A stretch of DNA of 64,000 nt from Archilochus colubris (taxonomy: Eukaryota > Chordata > Aves > Apodiformes > Trochilidae): NCBI GenBank assembly GCA_023079485.1, contig CM041092.1, positions 1,689,627-1,753,626 of the forward strand, read 5' to 3'. The translations under genes and the position numbers were made by a program. Of the stretch, positions 22,562 to 36,780 are shown piece after piece (positions within the stretch are counted from its first letter, which is position 1; each line of letters begins with the position of its first letter). The notes under the pieces were generated by a model. That model ran no database searches. It was not told the DNA's origin and worked only from the letters and a program-made list of their open reading frames with translations.

Positions 22562-22957
22562 TATGAGGAGGGGCTGGGGGTGTTGAGGCTGGAGAAGAGG
22601 AGGCTCAGGGGAGACCTCATCACTCTCTACAACTCCCTGAAAGGAGGTTGGAGCCAGGGGGGGGTTGGGCTCTTTTCCCAGGCAACTCTCAGCAAGACAA
22701 GAGGGCAGGGTCTCAAGTTGTGCCAGGGAGGTTTAGGTTGGAGATGAGAAAGAATTTCTTTCTGGAGAGGGTGATCAGGCATTGGAATGGGCTGCCCAGG
22801 GAAGTAGTGGATTCTCCGTGTCTGGAGATCTTTCCAAAGAGCCTGGATGTGGCACTGAGTGCCATGGGCTGGGAACCACGGGGGGAGTGGATCAAGGGTT
22901 GGACTTGATGAGCTCTGAGGTCCCTTCCAACCCAGCCAGTTCTATGATTCTATGATA
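22562..22957 (+). mobile_element. CR1 LINE 3' fragment
   Basis: 5'-truncated copy from GAGGAGGGGCTGGGGGTGTTG to the tail CTATGATTCTATGAT. Near-identical to the copies at 6905, 27230, 31001, 40840 and 48966. Confidence 0.92.
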
Positions 22958-23359
22958 AATCTTCCCTGCTGCAACTTTAGCTTGTTCATTTTATTTTATT
23001 TATTTATTTTTTTTGCTCCAGCACAAATCCTTTAGTGCCTCTTTGTAGCAGGGAAGTTACGTTACACCCATGACCGTACCCCACGTCAGGTCTCGCCTCA
23101 CAAATAAACAGGCTGCTCTTTTCATCTTTCCTGTAGGTCATATTTTCCAGACTTGTGATCACTCTTGTTCCTCCCCTCTGTGCTCTTTCCAGGTGGCCTG
23201 CATCCTTCTTGAAGTGTCAGGCCAAAACTAAACACAGTCCCCCAACACAAGGCTCGGCAGAGTCAGATAGCACAGGGCTCCATCAGCACCTTCCACGTTT
23301 TAGTTCAGGCAAAATGCAGGTCTGGCATCTGCCATTGGTGACATTTCCCCTCAAAATAA

Positions 23360-23530
23360 CCAGCCAGGTTTTAAAAATACCCATTTCGTTTCAAATGCCC
23401 TCAAGGAGAAGGTAGTTTCAGTATGAAAATGCTGAATAATGCCAAGCCAAAAGAAGGAGTCGGGTTTTAAAAACACCGATTTTGTTTCAAGTGCCTTCAG
23501 CAAGAAGGTGGTTTCAGCATGAAAAGGCAC
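23360..23530. repeat. Two-copy tandem duplication, 96-bp period
   Basis: The segment beginning GGTTTTAAAAA at 23367 recurs at 23463. Both copies carry TTTCAA.TGCC and AGAAGGT.GTTTCAG.ATG. Confidence 0.75.
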
Positions 23531-26500
23531 CTGAAATGGGGTGGGAGGATCCTACCATTGGGATTTAGTGGGAAAACTGAATATCTTCACCTGCTTTTCC
23601 CAACCCCTCTTTCTTTGTAGGCTTTCTGGTGCAGTGCAAGCTGAAGGTTGTTACAGGAACAACCTGGGATGGGCAAGAGTTGAGAAAACTCTTGTCTTTA
23701 TGTTTGGGACTAGAAACTCCCTTCCTGATGAATTTACTAAACTGTAATTTAATTTTTCTACTTGTCACACATTTGTTGTATTTAAAAGAAAGAGGGAAGG
23801 GATTTCTAATGAAATTTCCTGACTTTTTCTGCCCCCCATATCTTTCTGATGATGCAGTTTTGGAAGAATTTTATAACGTGAGAACTCACTTGGCCAATGA
23901 TTTTATTACTCAGTGTCACAGTGTTAAGTTAACCTTTCAGAGAGTATTTGCTCTTAAAACTAAACATATTAAAACGTATATTCTGACTTGGAGCCTCATT
24001 CTCATTGAAACCAGTGCTCGTTTTTATCAGCACCATCAATGAGAGAAGAATCAACCATGTTTTGTAATGGTGAAAAAAAGGCAAAAAAAAACCTTCATGT
24101 GAAAGTAGAACAAAGCAAAACCATTCAGGATTATTAAAAGCAGATGTTAGGAGAGTATAATGGATTCACTTATAAAAAACCTGAACATTTGCCAAGTTCA
24201 GATATTTGTCAATTGAAGCCCTATAGTGACAGCAATTCTACATAATGTTCTTGAAGCTCTCAAGATTAAAAATACACAGATACAGAATTCACAAGTGCCT
24301 CATGGATGTTCTTCTAGGTTTACATTTTAAAACTACATAAACACGGTAAAAAAAACCAAAACAAAACACCACAAAGTGTTGTAAACACAGGTTTTAGATC
24401 ATGATGCTGAAGAATGGGTAATGTGGCAGGGGGATGCCAAAGCAAACAGGCTCCAAAAGTTGCCAAGAAACTCCTAAAAGAAAAAAAACCAACTTGCAAC
24501 TCCATTGCAAAAGAAAACTGCAGGGATTTGGGGGATTATATGTGAAAATATCAATATTCAGCTGCAAAACCGAGGCATGGGAAGAGTCAGATGTACAGAA
24601 CCTGGTCCCTGAGGAGCTCAGGCAGGAGGTTTGAGGTTTGCCCACCTCGATATCCAAGAGCCAATGTAGCAAAACACACGACCCAAGCCTTGCTCTTCCA
24701 ACACTCTTAGAAGAATGATTTTTTCCCTCAAAATATACAAGAAGTATTTCATTTTCTAGCCAAAGTGGAGCAGCTTTCAAGGGAAGATGCTACGAGCAGC
24801 AGGCTGTGCTCAGACATGAGGATCTTAAGGGCCCTTAAGTGTCTGTCATATGCACAGAAAGAGCTGATGATCAGAGGTTTAAAAGATCTGAACTTCTTTT
24901 TAAGTAAACACCTACCTAAAAATATTACTGTCTGTCAAACCTACATGAAGCATCTAGTATTTGCATGATGATATTTTTTTTAAACACTCTATATTCAGTA
25001 TTTTTACGTGGGTGAAAGCAAGATCAGAGCCGAGGTGCTGGTGACTCTTAAACCACATGTAGAAAACGTTTGGAAGAAAGGCTTTGTGATCAAAGAGTTT
25101 GAGGTAAATAAGCATCCCTGTAAGTTTATATGCTTAAAAAAAATGGGTAATTCTAAGAAATGTGAAATAGTAGAGGTAAATATTTATGCCTCCAAAGGAC
25201 AGCTAATAAGCTGCAGTGAATAATTACTTCTGCAGAAAGGAAAAGATGTTCTTCCTCCCCAGCAGTTTCTGTATCTGCACTAATTATGTGAGTGCTCAGC
25301 TCTGTGGCACTGGGAGAATGATCCCTCCCCTGGCAGTAATTAAAAGACACCGAGGGGACAGGATGAACTAATAACTGATTCAAAGAGCACCATAAAATTT
25401 CAGAGAGCTCACATTACTTTCTTCACAGGGAGATGTTGCATAAAGCCTTGCAAAACCAAAAGGGTATTGTCTACCAAGCAAACACTTTTCTATTTTAATT
25501 ATTTTTTTCTCTGTAATTAAAGTAACTAAGCATTCACGAGGGCTTGTTTTCATCTCCTAGGTTTATAATTTTCCCTGGCATACAATGCAGCACAAGTATT
25601 CAGGCTAACACTAAGCATCTCATTTAAGTGTGTGAATTAAAAGCCTTTCCATGAAATGAGCCTCTAATGGGCATCCAGAACGCATCCTGAGGTTCTGACC
25701 ACTATTCTTCACCTGTTTTACTTGGAATTCCATCCCTTTGTCCATATTGTAACAGCTTAGAATTAAAGAATTCTTTCTATATATATATATAATATATCTA
25801 ATATATATTAAAACATTCTTTCTATTCTGTCTATATGTGCATAGACAGGTAGTGAGTTTTCAGAAGCAAAGTACTCCCCTGAGCCTGTGCAGAAATACTT
25901 GTGAAAAATACAGCCAAGCTCTTAAATACTTTGGAAAAAAATCTGCCTTACAAGTGGTGATGAAAATATTTCCTGCTCTTTGTTTTTCATGCATTGCTGC
26001 TGATCAATATTCCTGGCAGGCAGATTAAAAATGAATTTATTAGAGCCAGCATGGAAAAGCCATCAGCCATGGCTCCTCCTCTTGATTTCTCTCTCTGTTA
26101 CTTTTCATTTGCTTTGTTATTCTCTCACTCCTCATTCTGGGTGCTGGGGCAGATTTTGTAACTGAAGACAGGGGGGACCTGTCCTGTGACACCCCAAAAG
26201 TTCATTTACCACCCCAGACAGTGGCATGGCAGTGGCAGAACCCCTCCTGACCCTGAAGGGCCCAGAAAACCCACACAGACATTGATCTGCTTTGCTGCAT
26301 TCCTTCCTGGAGCCCAGATGGATGGATAAGGGGGTACCACGTGCAGGGGATATTCCCAGCAGCCCTTGCTGCAGATGCTCCAGGGTGATGCACCCTCATT
26401 TCCCACCCTGCTGCACACTCATTTCCCCTCCTCTCTCCTGCTCCCTGCTCCAGCTTCTGAGGAAATCTGTTTCCTGGCTGCTCCTCACACCACAGTGACT

Positions 26501-26990
26501 CAGTGTTTCACCAGCCCTTTTTCTGGTTTCTTCTGTTCCTATTACTATGATGGATGAGATCTCTGGCACCCAATTCCCAACCTTCCTGAGGAGTTGGCCC
26601 GTGGACTTTCTGGTGTGTAGGGTTACAGGTCACACCCTGTGAGCTCAAGAGGAAGGAGCTGGTGTCCCTTACACACACAGCACCATGGTGACAGCAGTCA
26701 GGATGCTGCTCACTGGGAGTTCTGGCATTGCATCACAAGGCTGGAAATGCCCAGTTGCACAAGTTGGCTGGAACTGGTTTTGTAATGGTGTATGGAGTGT
26801 TCCTGCTGCCTCCAAAGTGCCCATGTGTGGGGTCTTCTCCTCTGGGTAGTGCCTGGCAGCCACCATCAGCATCTTCATTAATGAACGATTGGTAATCAAT
26901 CCTAGCAAAAGGCAAGCCCTGGTTTTTGCAGCCTGAGATGCTACAGAATGCTGTGGGTAACATCACCCTGTTCTTTTCTGATAATTCTGT
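23531..26990. other. Intergenic, no gene seen
   Basis: AT-rich with a short (TA)n block at about 25779-25810. No coding similarity recognised. Confidence 0.55.
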
Positions 26991-26997
26991 GATGGAT

Positions 26998-27632
26998 GAG
27001 CCAGCAGTGTGCCCAGGTGGCCAAGAAGGCCAATGGCATCCTGGGCTGGCTCAGGAACAGCGTGGCCAGCAGGTCCAGGGAAGGGATTCTGCCCCTGTGC
27101 TCAGCCCTGGGGAGGCCACAGCTTGAGTCCTGTGTCCAGTTCTGGGCCCCTCAGCTCAGGAAGGAGATTGAGGTGCTGGAGCAGGTCCAGAGAAGAGCAA
27201 GGAGGCTGTGAAGGGATCCAGCACAAGTGCTGTGAGGAGGGGCTGAGGGAGCTGGGGGTGTTGAGGCTGGAGAAGAGGAGGCTCAGGGGAGACCTCATCA
27301 CTCTCTCCAACTCCCTGAAAGGAGGTTGGAGCCAGGGGGGGGTTGGGCTCTTTTCCCAGGCAACTCTCAGCAAGACAAGAGGGCACAAAGGGTCTCAAGT
27401 TGTGCCAGGGGAGGTTTAGGTTGGAGATGAGTGGAGAGGGTGATCAGGCATTGGAATGGGCTGCCCAGGGAAGGAGTGGATTCTCCGTGTCTGGAGATCT
27501 TTCCAAAGAGCCTGGATGTGGCACTGAGTGCCATGGGCTGGGAACCACGGGGGGAGTGGATCAAGGGTTGGACTTGATGATCTCTGAGGTCCCTTCCAAC
27601 CCAGCCAGTTCTATGATTCTATGATTCTATGG
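26998..27632 (+). mobile_element. CR1 LINE 3' fragment
   Basis: Starts in the CR1 ORF2 C-terminal region (CAGCAGTGTGCCCAGGTGGC) and runs to the tail GATTCTATGATTCTAT. An internal deletion near 27430 removes the AAGAATTTCTTTCT segment that the other copies have. Confidence 0.92.
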
Positions 27633-28615
27633 ATTTCTTTGCTTCTCATGGCTGTGAGCCACTGTCTTCTCAGATGATTCTGATGTTTCTTCCCTAATTA
27701 TTCTGATGTAGGTGGAACTGATTTTCTCCTTGCTTTACTTCTCTTTTTAAGGTGTATTTTCTTTTCCATCTTTGTCACTCTGGAAGAAGATGGCCCATCC
27801 TGTCCCACACTAACACCTCTCCTTTAACTCATTATTATGTACCTGGGGTCTCAACCCCCTCCTCTGTGCATGTTTATGAAAGTTCCCTCTGGCATTGTTC
27901 ATCCACTTGGCAGACTGTGACTTATCAAATTTTATTTCTCTAGTATTTATTTGTCCTTGTTTTTCCTGCTCTGTCTATCTCTTACCCTGCCAGCTCCCTG
28001 GTTTGGGCTTTTTTAGCATGCCAGGAAAATCCTTCACTCCTAAACAAAAAGGTAAAGCAAAACCACACCTGAGGGCTACAGTTCTTTACAACCAGCATCA
28101 CACACAATGTGTCAAAAATGGATGAAAATAACCCAGCTAAATGCCATTAAACATCCTTAAACATCCTGAGGCTCCAGCAGCATCAGAGCTGCTGCTGTGT
28201 TTCCCTGTTATTTACAATCTGCTTGATTGATATTCAGGTGATATTTGTCTTGCTAAGAAAGAAGTGTCAGTAAATATTACTAAATACCTCTCCAGGCACA
28301 GCAGGAAAAGTATCAGACTGGGAATGTAAATAGAAAATCCAAATTTCCTGCAACTTAAAGATGAAAAGGTAAAAGGGGAATTCTTGCAGAACTAATGAGC
28401 AAATAAGAAAGGTTTCTTTTCTCAGTGGAAGATTTCAGGTGGTACTTGAAAAAGTGCCTTTGGCATATGAATTTCTGCACTTAAAGATGAGCAGGCAACA
28501 TTACAGAAACTTTTTAACTCTCACAAAGCCAGGGTAGCTGGGGCTGCCCCAGGGCCAAAAGCAACACGAATTTCAGTCTGCTGTTCAGTGCCAATCAGAC
28601 ACAAATTCAGCCTGC
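27633..28615. other. Intergenic, no gene seen
   Basis: Unique-looking AT-rich sequence between a CR1 copy and the polypurine array. Confidence 0.5.
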
Positions 28616-28618
28616 AGG

Positions 28619-29432
<814 letters not shown>

Positions 29433-31000
29433 ACCAAACAAAGCACTAAAAACCCCACAACCAAACCCAGAGGGTGTCCTTGCCAACACTGCTACAAATT
29501 CCACTAATGAAAGTTACTCTCATTTTGAGTTGCTTCTTTTAACTCAAGATTTCCTAATTTTTTCCATACTGTGCTTCCATTCAGGTGGAACTCGTGTGGG
29601 GTCTGGGAGGTGCTTGCAGCACAGCTCCAGGCATTCCCTGGGAATCCCAACTTCAGCAGAGGATTTGAGAAGCTCTCAGGCTGGCAGTGGAAGCAGAAGA
29701 GCTGCTGGCTTATCCTTATTCCTGAGTATTAACAGCTGCATCCAGTAAAAACTCCACAAAAAACCCCCCAAATATCCCAAATTTAGTGAGTCATCTTTCC
29801 CCAAACTCCAGGATGATACAAAACTCACCAAAACTTCACAGCACGCTGAATACCCAAGGCTTTGCTGCAAGGACTTGATTGCCTGCCTGCTCATAGTGGG
29901 GAGGGTGATCACTGAGAAACATCCAAGAGAAGAAATAAAGCCCACGAGTTTTCCACCTGTGGGCCAAATGCAAGGGAGAGAAGTTAGAAAGGAATAAAGC
30001 TCCGTGTGGGATTTCAAAACAGAAAGTGATTTGTCAGTGGATTTGAGGTCAAGTTTTCTGTTGGGTTTGATTTAAAATAATTTGCATTTCAGATTAATAA
30101 TAATAATAATAATAATAATTGTGAAATACATCTGTTTTCCAAAATGTCTGAAACAAAAAATCACTTGGGTTAATCTTGAAAGGGTTGAAAAAAAATATAT
30201 TTGAACTCTTTCCACAAACTTCCTTCCTTGCCACGACTGTTTTTTACCCAAACGAGTCAAGTTTTCTCCTTCCTGAAACTGCTACAAAGGTTTCTGTGGT
30301 GAAACAATAAAAAGGCAAATGGATAAGCTGCATTCTGAGGCTGCTCTCAGGTGTGGGTAACAGCACACTGGACATTTTTCATGGGAACATCTCACCAGGG
30401 TGACTTGTCAGCTCTGAAACAGAGAATGGAGGCAAATGAGGCACTTAGTGAGGAGCTGGAGGCAGCAAAATAGCTTCAGTCAAAGCTGTGAGACCCAAGG
30501 TTTGGAAAAAATAAACCTGAAAACATGAAACAGAGCTCTTAGGGTTGGTAACATTTAAAGGCAGAAGTTGGAAGGTGCATTCTCCAAACAAGTGAACTTT
30601 TCATCTGGACTGACTGCACAAATGTTCCCAGCTAGAGGAGGTTTGTTACAGACTTGGAATAGCAGAATATCAGTTATTAAATCCTAAAGTTTGTCTGGAT
30701 TTGGGATTGAGATTCAGACCAAACCAGTGGTGTTCATAAACTGAACCACACACGTTTGATCCTCATCCCCAGTTCTTCAGGCACTGACTTTCCTTCACCA
30801 GTTTGAGCCCTGAGTTCTTCCAGTCAGAAGTCAAGGTCCCAGCTATAGAATCCTGGGATTACTTCACTTCCCAGAGATGTCCTCTACACGAGCAATTCCT
30901 CTAACTCTTATACTTTTTAATTTAGTTTTAATTTAATTTAATTTACTTTTTAATTTAGCTCAGCTGTAGCATGGCTTTCTGTTCAATACAGGACCTTATT
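29433..31000. other. Intergenic, no gene seen
   Basis: Contains a short (AAT)n microsatellite at about 30094-30119 and a (TTTAA)n-like patch at about 30915-30960. No gene recognised. Confidence 0.5.
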
Positions 31001-31668
31001 AGAATCATAGAATCATAGAATGGGCTGGGTTGGAAGGGACCTCAGAGATCATCGAGTCCAACCCTTGATCAGCTACCGCCACAGTCACTAGACCATGGCA
31101 CTGAGTGCCATATCGAGTCGCTTTTTAAATGTCTCCAGGGACGAAGAGTCCACCACCTCCCCAGGCAGCCCGTTCCAATGCCTGATCACCCTCTCCAGAA
31201 AGAAATTCTTTCTCATCTCCAACCTAAACCTCCCCTGGCACAACTTGAGACCCTGCCCTCTTGTCTTGCTGAGAGTTGCCTGGGAAAAGAGCCCAACCCC
31301 CCCCTGGCTCCAACCTCCTTTCAGGGAGTTGCAGAGAGTGATGAGGTCTCCCCTGAGCCTCCTCTTCTCCAGCCTCAACACCCCCAGCTCCCTCAGCCCT
31401 CTCCTCATAGGATCTGTGGTCGAGTCCCTTCACCAGCTTGGTTGCCTCCTTTGGACCTGTTCGAGGACCTCAATATCCTTCTTGAACTGAGGGGCCCAGA
31501 ACTGAACACAGGACTCAAGGTGTGGCCTTACCAGGGCTGAGTATAGGGGCAGAATCACCTCCTTGGACCTGCTGGCCACGCTGTTTCTGATACATGCCAG
31601 ATGCCATTGGCCTTCTTGGCCACCTGGGCACACTGCTGGCTCCTGTTCAGCTTCCTGGCAATCCAGAA
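31001..31668 (-). mobile_element. CR1 LINE 3' fragment
   Basis: Begins with GAATCATAGAATCATAGAAT and extends to GCTTCCTGGCAATCCAGA, which is in the ORF2 3' end. It differs from the younger copies at several sites (for example 31072-31110), so it is probably somewhat older. Confidence 0.92.
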
Positions 31669-32744
31669 TTAGCTTTACACACAGTCAGTGTTTCTTTCAT
31701 GAAGCAAGGAATGTCTTAAATAATTTTTTGGGAATTAAAAGGACACAAAACCTCTTTTCCAGACATTAAGGCACTTATTGAAACACTCCCCAGCAGTTTA
31801 TCTTGATAGAATATTCATTAATTTTATTCCTAAGGACTATAAACAATCAATTTCTGTTCATTCAGCAGATAAAATGGAAGCACAGATGAATACTTCTGCC
31901 AGGCACATCTCCTCTTCCCCCTTTCCTCCTCTCCCCCTCCCTCACTTACATCTTCTCAGTGTAAATTGTCCTGCAGGCTGGAATTTACTCTGCTTCTAAA
32001 CCCCAATAATCCTCCCTGAAACACTGCTGATGTTATTTGAAAGAAAAACTTCATTAACATGGAGTGATTTATAGGCAAAGAGCAGGAACGTGATCCAAGC
32101 CTAACAACAGGCATCTTAGATGATTTCTTCTTCAGTGTTTGCTTTCTCTTGCTGGGACTGTTTACTGAGCATTGCCTCATAGTGCTGTGTTCTGGGACAC
32201 ATCCTAGGGAAGCTGAAACATTCCCAAGTCCTGCTGGACACAGCTCAGAATCCATCCTGGAAGGGATGCAGATTTGTATCGTCTCTTTGGTTCAGGATTG
32301 TGATGTCCCAAATGCAGACCCCTTGGAATAAACTCCCCAACCTCCTGATGAGGCACCTTCTGCCTCATCAGACAGCCAGGATGTGTTTTGGACCCCCCTT
32401 ACAATATAACCCTGAAATAAATTGATATTCACCCATGGGGAGCTTTGATGGACTCCAGGCTTGGGTAGCTCAGCAGATCCAGAACCACCATCAGGATGGG
32501 TTTGGATGCTGCTCAGAATTCTGCACACTGTGTGAGATATCACACAAGACATTTAAAATTCTTCCCTCTCCTAGAATGCAGGAAAACTACTCAAACACAG
32601 GAAAAAAGAAAAAAAACCAAACCAAACCAAACCAAAACACTGATAATCAGGAACCATGATTGTACCCTGATTATTAAGGAATGGATTTGTGTGATAATAC
32701 ATGAGCATGTCCTTAAAGAAGAACCTGAGAGCTTATTTCCTGTC

Positions 32745-32811
<67 letters not shown>

Positions 32812-35325
32812 TATTTTCCAGGCATTAATAATCTACAAAAGCATGCACCACTTCCCAGACTGTGAATTCTGAAGACAAGCAGAGAAAGCATCTCTAACCT
32901 CTGTTGGCCAAGTCTTGAAAGAAAGCACAAAACAAACTCCCAACATGCTACTAGACCTGTCTGGAGGCTCCTATGCAGCTGGGGTACCTCAAGGATCAGG
33001 GTTTCATGATGACATTTATGACCTAATCACTTAAATTCCAGTTGTTTTCTTCTTTAGATCTGTTCTAACTTTAAATGAGGCAAAATACTCTCCCTCTAAA
33101 GGGAATGCCATGGCATTCTTAACAGTTCCTGTCCAGAAGCTCAGGGATGGTCAGGTTGTTTTGGTACCAGCTTAATCAGAGTATTTCTTGCTGCAGGCAA
33201 GTCCTAATCCTACACTGCCAGCAGGGTCCTGGTTTTCTTTTGACATTCCCAGTTCAGATTTCTAAGCTCACCAGGGGTTTCTCAGGCTCCTGGAGAGCAA
33301 CTTTGGTGTCAATGCAGACTGCTCAGAGAAATCCTGAGAGTTCTAAAGGTTCTTGTCCTCTGTGCTGTGTTTGATTTGATTCTCCCCTTTAGCTAGCCCC
33401 CTCAGATTTATGAAGTCCATGCTTTTCCCTTTAGTCTGCTTCAGGTGTGCCTAACACTTCTAAAGTCACAGTACATGGAAATAATTCACACACCGAGCCC
33501 AAGCCAACTCCAGTTAAGGAACTGAAGCCCAGTTCAGCCTTTCCAATGAACTTCCTTCACCAAACAAGAACAAACATATTGTTCAGCTCAAATCCCAGAG
33601 CAGGCCATGTCAACAGTTGCTGCATTCCCTGGAGTTCAGAGAATTATGGCTCTTTCAGATCAGGAGTGACTTCCCAACATGACCCAGGGTTACTGGAGAA
33701 GAGCCCACCACCCTGACACTTCAGTCTGAAATCTGATGTACTTAGGTCATAACATAACCACCTCCTCCTCCCTGGCTTCTCCAGATAAACCTCTCCCTTT
33801 TACTCATTAGTAACAAACTTTGTTTTTACTTCAGTAAACATAGATTTCCATTGTCATGGCAGAAAATAATAATAGAAAAAAAAAAATAAATAGCTTGACT
33901 CCAAGGTCACCGTGTCAGGCACTTATCTTAAAACCCAGAAAAGGACATTTGAAACTGCCATAATAATTACCCCATGGGTAAAACTCCTACTGCATTCAGT
34001 GGCACTAAGGGATTCCTGTCCAAGCAGGGTGCAATCCAAGACTCCCTCTGTAGAGCAAAGGAGAGTGGAAGTTCTGAAACCCTCCATCTGGGTGCTGGAG
34101 TGTGCACCCAGAGCTCAGCCATTGCCCACATCTGCTAAGTGACAAAGTCAGCTTCTCCTCCCTTCCCCAGCTACGTGGCATACTTTGAATTTCTGAGCAC
34201 TAATTCCTTCAGCAGTCTGTGCTGATGGACTGCTAACCACACACAATCGTGTATTTCACCAACGTGCAAGCCTGGTTGCAATTTTGAGTGTGGTGTTTAA
34301 AAGAGCAGCCAGCTTAGAGCAAAGCTGCAGGCAACGTGCTTTCTTTTCCCTTTGGCCTGGGACACAGGCATTACCCAAATTGTATTCAGGGCTGCAACAC
34401 ATCTGTTGTGAGTATTGAACCAGACAGGAAGTCTTGAATTCAATCAGCTGTGGTTGACAGCTAGGCTACAACTTTGGGTTCAGTCTGCTCCTGAATCCAA
34501 GAGCTCTCAGTGGAACGTGTCTGCAGGACTTTCCTTTCACCCAGCCATGCTTTAAGCACACACACTCTGTACCTGCTGCCTGACAGCTCCCATCACAACA
34601 AGTCCAGTCTGTCCTGGCAACACCATCTGCATAACAGCGTGGGGCTTACCAGCTCTCTGAGGACACACAAACCACCTTTAGATATCTACACGAAGGGTCA
34701 CTCAGTAACCAAAACCTTTCCCCAGCCCCTTCGAGGAGGAGGCAGTGCTTTTCTCAAAGGGATCACCATGGAAATCCAAGCTTTTCTTCCCCTGAAATGT
34801 CTTCAGGACATGAGCACTCACGGGCTGACAATGTTTGGAGCCAGCAGTCACCTCACACCAGTCAGCTCATGGCTCCTCTCAGCTGACTGATGTTCATGTT
34901 CAAGCTTTCCTCCCCTCCTTTCCCTGTGCTGCCAGTAGGAGTTGTGGTCACAGAGCTGGGGATTGATTGAGCCAAAGATGGAGCTTTTTTTGTGAGGGGA
35001 AGTTTGGAGGTATAGGTCAGATTGGTGCTTTCATGCAACTCACCAAGCACAGCCAGCCCAAAGGGCCTGAAGAAGACTTGGAAACCTTAGAAGCTGGCAT
35101 TGCCTTTAGAGTGCCCACCAGTGACTCTGCTGCCTGACTCTGGGTGCCTCTGGCATGGATCATTTTTATGAATCTTTTCATAAATTTCATTAATCTTATG
35201 CTCTATGATCATTTATGAAGTATTAAGGGCTTAGAAATCAACCATGCCCCTCAAGGATGGGGGAGCAAACCCTCTGCCACCTCCTGCCCCAGGGACCCAG
35301 CTCATCCCTCTGACCCAAGAGTGGG
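31669..35325. other. Intergenic between TNFAIP6 and NMI
   Basis: Apart from the (ATT)n tract no repeat family or coding exon was recognised. Confidence 0.55.
32745..32816. repeat. (ATT)n microsatellite
   Basis: About 23 ATT triplets in intergenic sequence. Confidence 0.95.
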
Positions 35326-35815
35326 TGCTCCCTCTGAGATGTGAGGGTCCCTCTGAGATGTGGGAGCTCTCTCTAAGATGTGGGGGTCCCTCTGAGATGT
35401 GGGGGTCCCTCTGAGATATAGGGGCTCCCTCTGAGATGTGGGGGTCCCTCTGAGATGTGGGGGCTCCCTCTGAGATGTGGGTGTCCCTCTGAGATGTAGG
35501 GTCCCTCTGAGATGTGGGGGTTCCCTCTGAGATGTGGGGTCCCTCAGACATGGTGCTCCCTCTGAGATGTGGGTGCTCCCTCTGAGATGTGGGGGCTCCC
35601 TCTGAGATGTAGGGGCTCCCTCTGAGATGTGGGGGGTCCCTCTGAAATGTGGGTGTCCCTCTGAGATGTGGGTGTCCCTCTGAGATGTGGGGGTCCCTCT
35701 GAGACATAGTGCTCCCTCTGAGACGTGGGGGTCCCTCTGAGATATGGGTGCTCCCTGTGAGATGTGGGGGTCGCTCTGAGATGTGGGGCTCCCTCCCAAG
35801 ATGGGGGGTCCCTCA
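35326..35815. repeat. 19-20 bp minisatellite upstream of NMI
   Basis: About 25 units of TCCCTCTGAGATGTGGGGG, with variants GGGGCTCC, GGGTGTCC and GACATGGTG. It lies about 0.5 kb upstream of the NMI CpG promoter. The Ser/Gln/Arg-rich reading frames on the minus strand are repeat artefacts. Confidence 0.95.
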
Positions 35816-36381
35816 GAGCTGGTGGGCTGCTGCCATCACAGGGAAAGGGCTGTGTGGCCACCGCCCACCCCTTGGGGTTTTTTTTCAGGGTTTTCCCAGA
35901 AATTATTTTGGTGAACGAGGCATCTCCAGCAGAAGCAGGTTTCTGTCAGTGAATGTTTTCAGCCTTTTGCCACAGCGGGACAAAGAATCACCTCTTCCTT
36001 GTGATAAGAACACATCTTGTCAGACCAGGTGGTTTAAAAGTAATATAAGTAATAACTAATACAAGTAAATAACCAAATACACCAAAATCACCAGACTTAG
36101 CCTGAGGAGACCAAGTTTTTGTCACTTCAATGACAACTCCAGAAGTCTGCAGCCAAGTTGAGATGGGTGAAAAGCTGCTGGGATGGCAGGGGGTGGTGAT
36201 GGGCACCTTAAAGCCCCCCTGCAGCCTCCCCTATTCCCAGCCCACCCCCTTCTCCGGGATTTCCCCCTTTTCTGCCGGAGTCCATCGAGTCCCTTAGCTC
36301 ATCCCTCCCTCCCCGGGACGTGAAGGGAATGCGGGAGGGGGTCTGGGAGCCGATCCTTGGTTAGGGGTGGGGGAATGGTGC

Positions 36382-36395
36382 GGGAATTCCAGGAA
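36382..36395 (+). promoter_or_regulatory. Overlapping kappaB-like and STAT (GAS) sites
   Basis: GGGAATTCC at 36382-36390 overlaps TTCCAGGAA at 36387-36395, a perfect TTCNNNGAA STAT element. Interferon-gamma control of NMI is established in mammals. Confidence 0.6.
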
Positions 36396-36461
36396 GAGAA
36401 GCGGTGGTTCCGGCCGTGTCCCTGTGCCGGGCCGCCCCGTCCGCCTGATAGGGTGGATGGG

Positions 36462-36476
36462 GAAACGAAAGCGAAA
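36462..36476 (+). promoter_or_regulatory. ISRE / IRF element of NMI
   Basis: GAAACGAAAGCGAAA contains a perfect GAAANNGAAA IRF core plus a third GAAA. It sits in the CpG promoter. Confidence 0.75.
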
Positions 36477-36780
36477 GGGGCCGGTCCCGGTTCCGGGAAG
36501 GTGTCCCCGGCCGGTACCGGAGGGGTTGCGGGGCTGCCCAGGACCCATCGCCGTGGGGGTGCTGTGAGGTGTGCGGGGTGCGGATCGTGTCCTCAGGGGA
36601 ACCCAGGGGAGGGGGACGGGCAGGAGGCTCCCCGCACAGGAGGGGGTGGCTGGGGGGCTTCCCTGGCCTCGGTGGGCTAGTGAGGGGCTAGTGAGGGGCT
36701 AGTGAGGGGCTAGGGAGGGTGGTCGGGCTACTAGAGCTTGGAGAAGCTCGGTGGCACAGACCGGACGGGGCTTCTCGTCT

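Larger units (their letters stand above)
36290..36780 (+). promoter_or_regulatory. NMI: NMI CpG-island promoter and probable noncoding exon 1
   Basis: GC- and CpG-rich block 3.5 kb upstream of the NMI start codon. It carries kappaB-like, STAT and IRF motifs within 100 bases (listed separately) and a small 11-bp tandem repeat (GGCTAGTGAGG) at 36674-36717. The exact end of exon 1 could not be fixed. Confidence 0.7.

Noticed and set aside
35231..35861. Repeated Ser-Gln-Arg-Asp-Pro-His frames on the minus strand
   Set aside because: Readings of the 19-20 bp minisatellite in several frames; a real gene would be open in one frame only.
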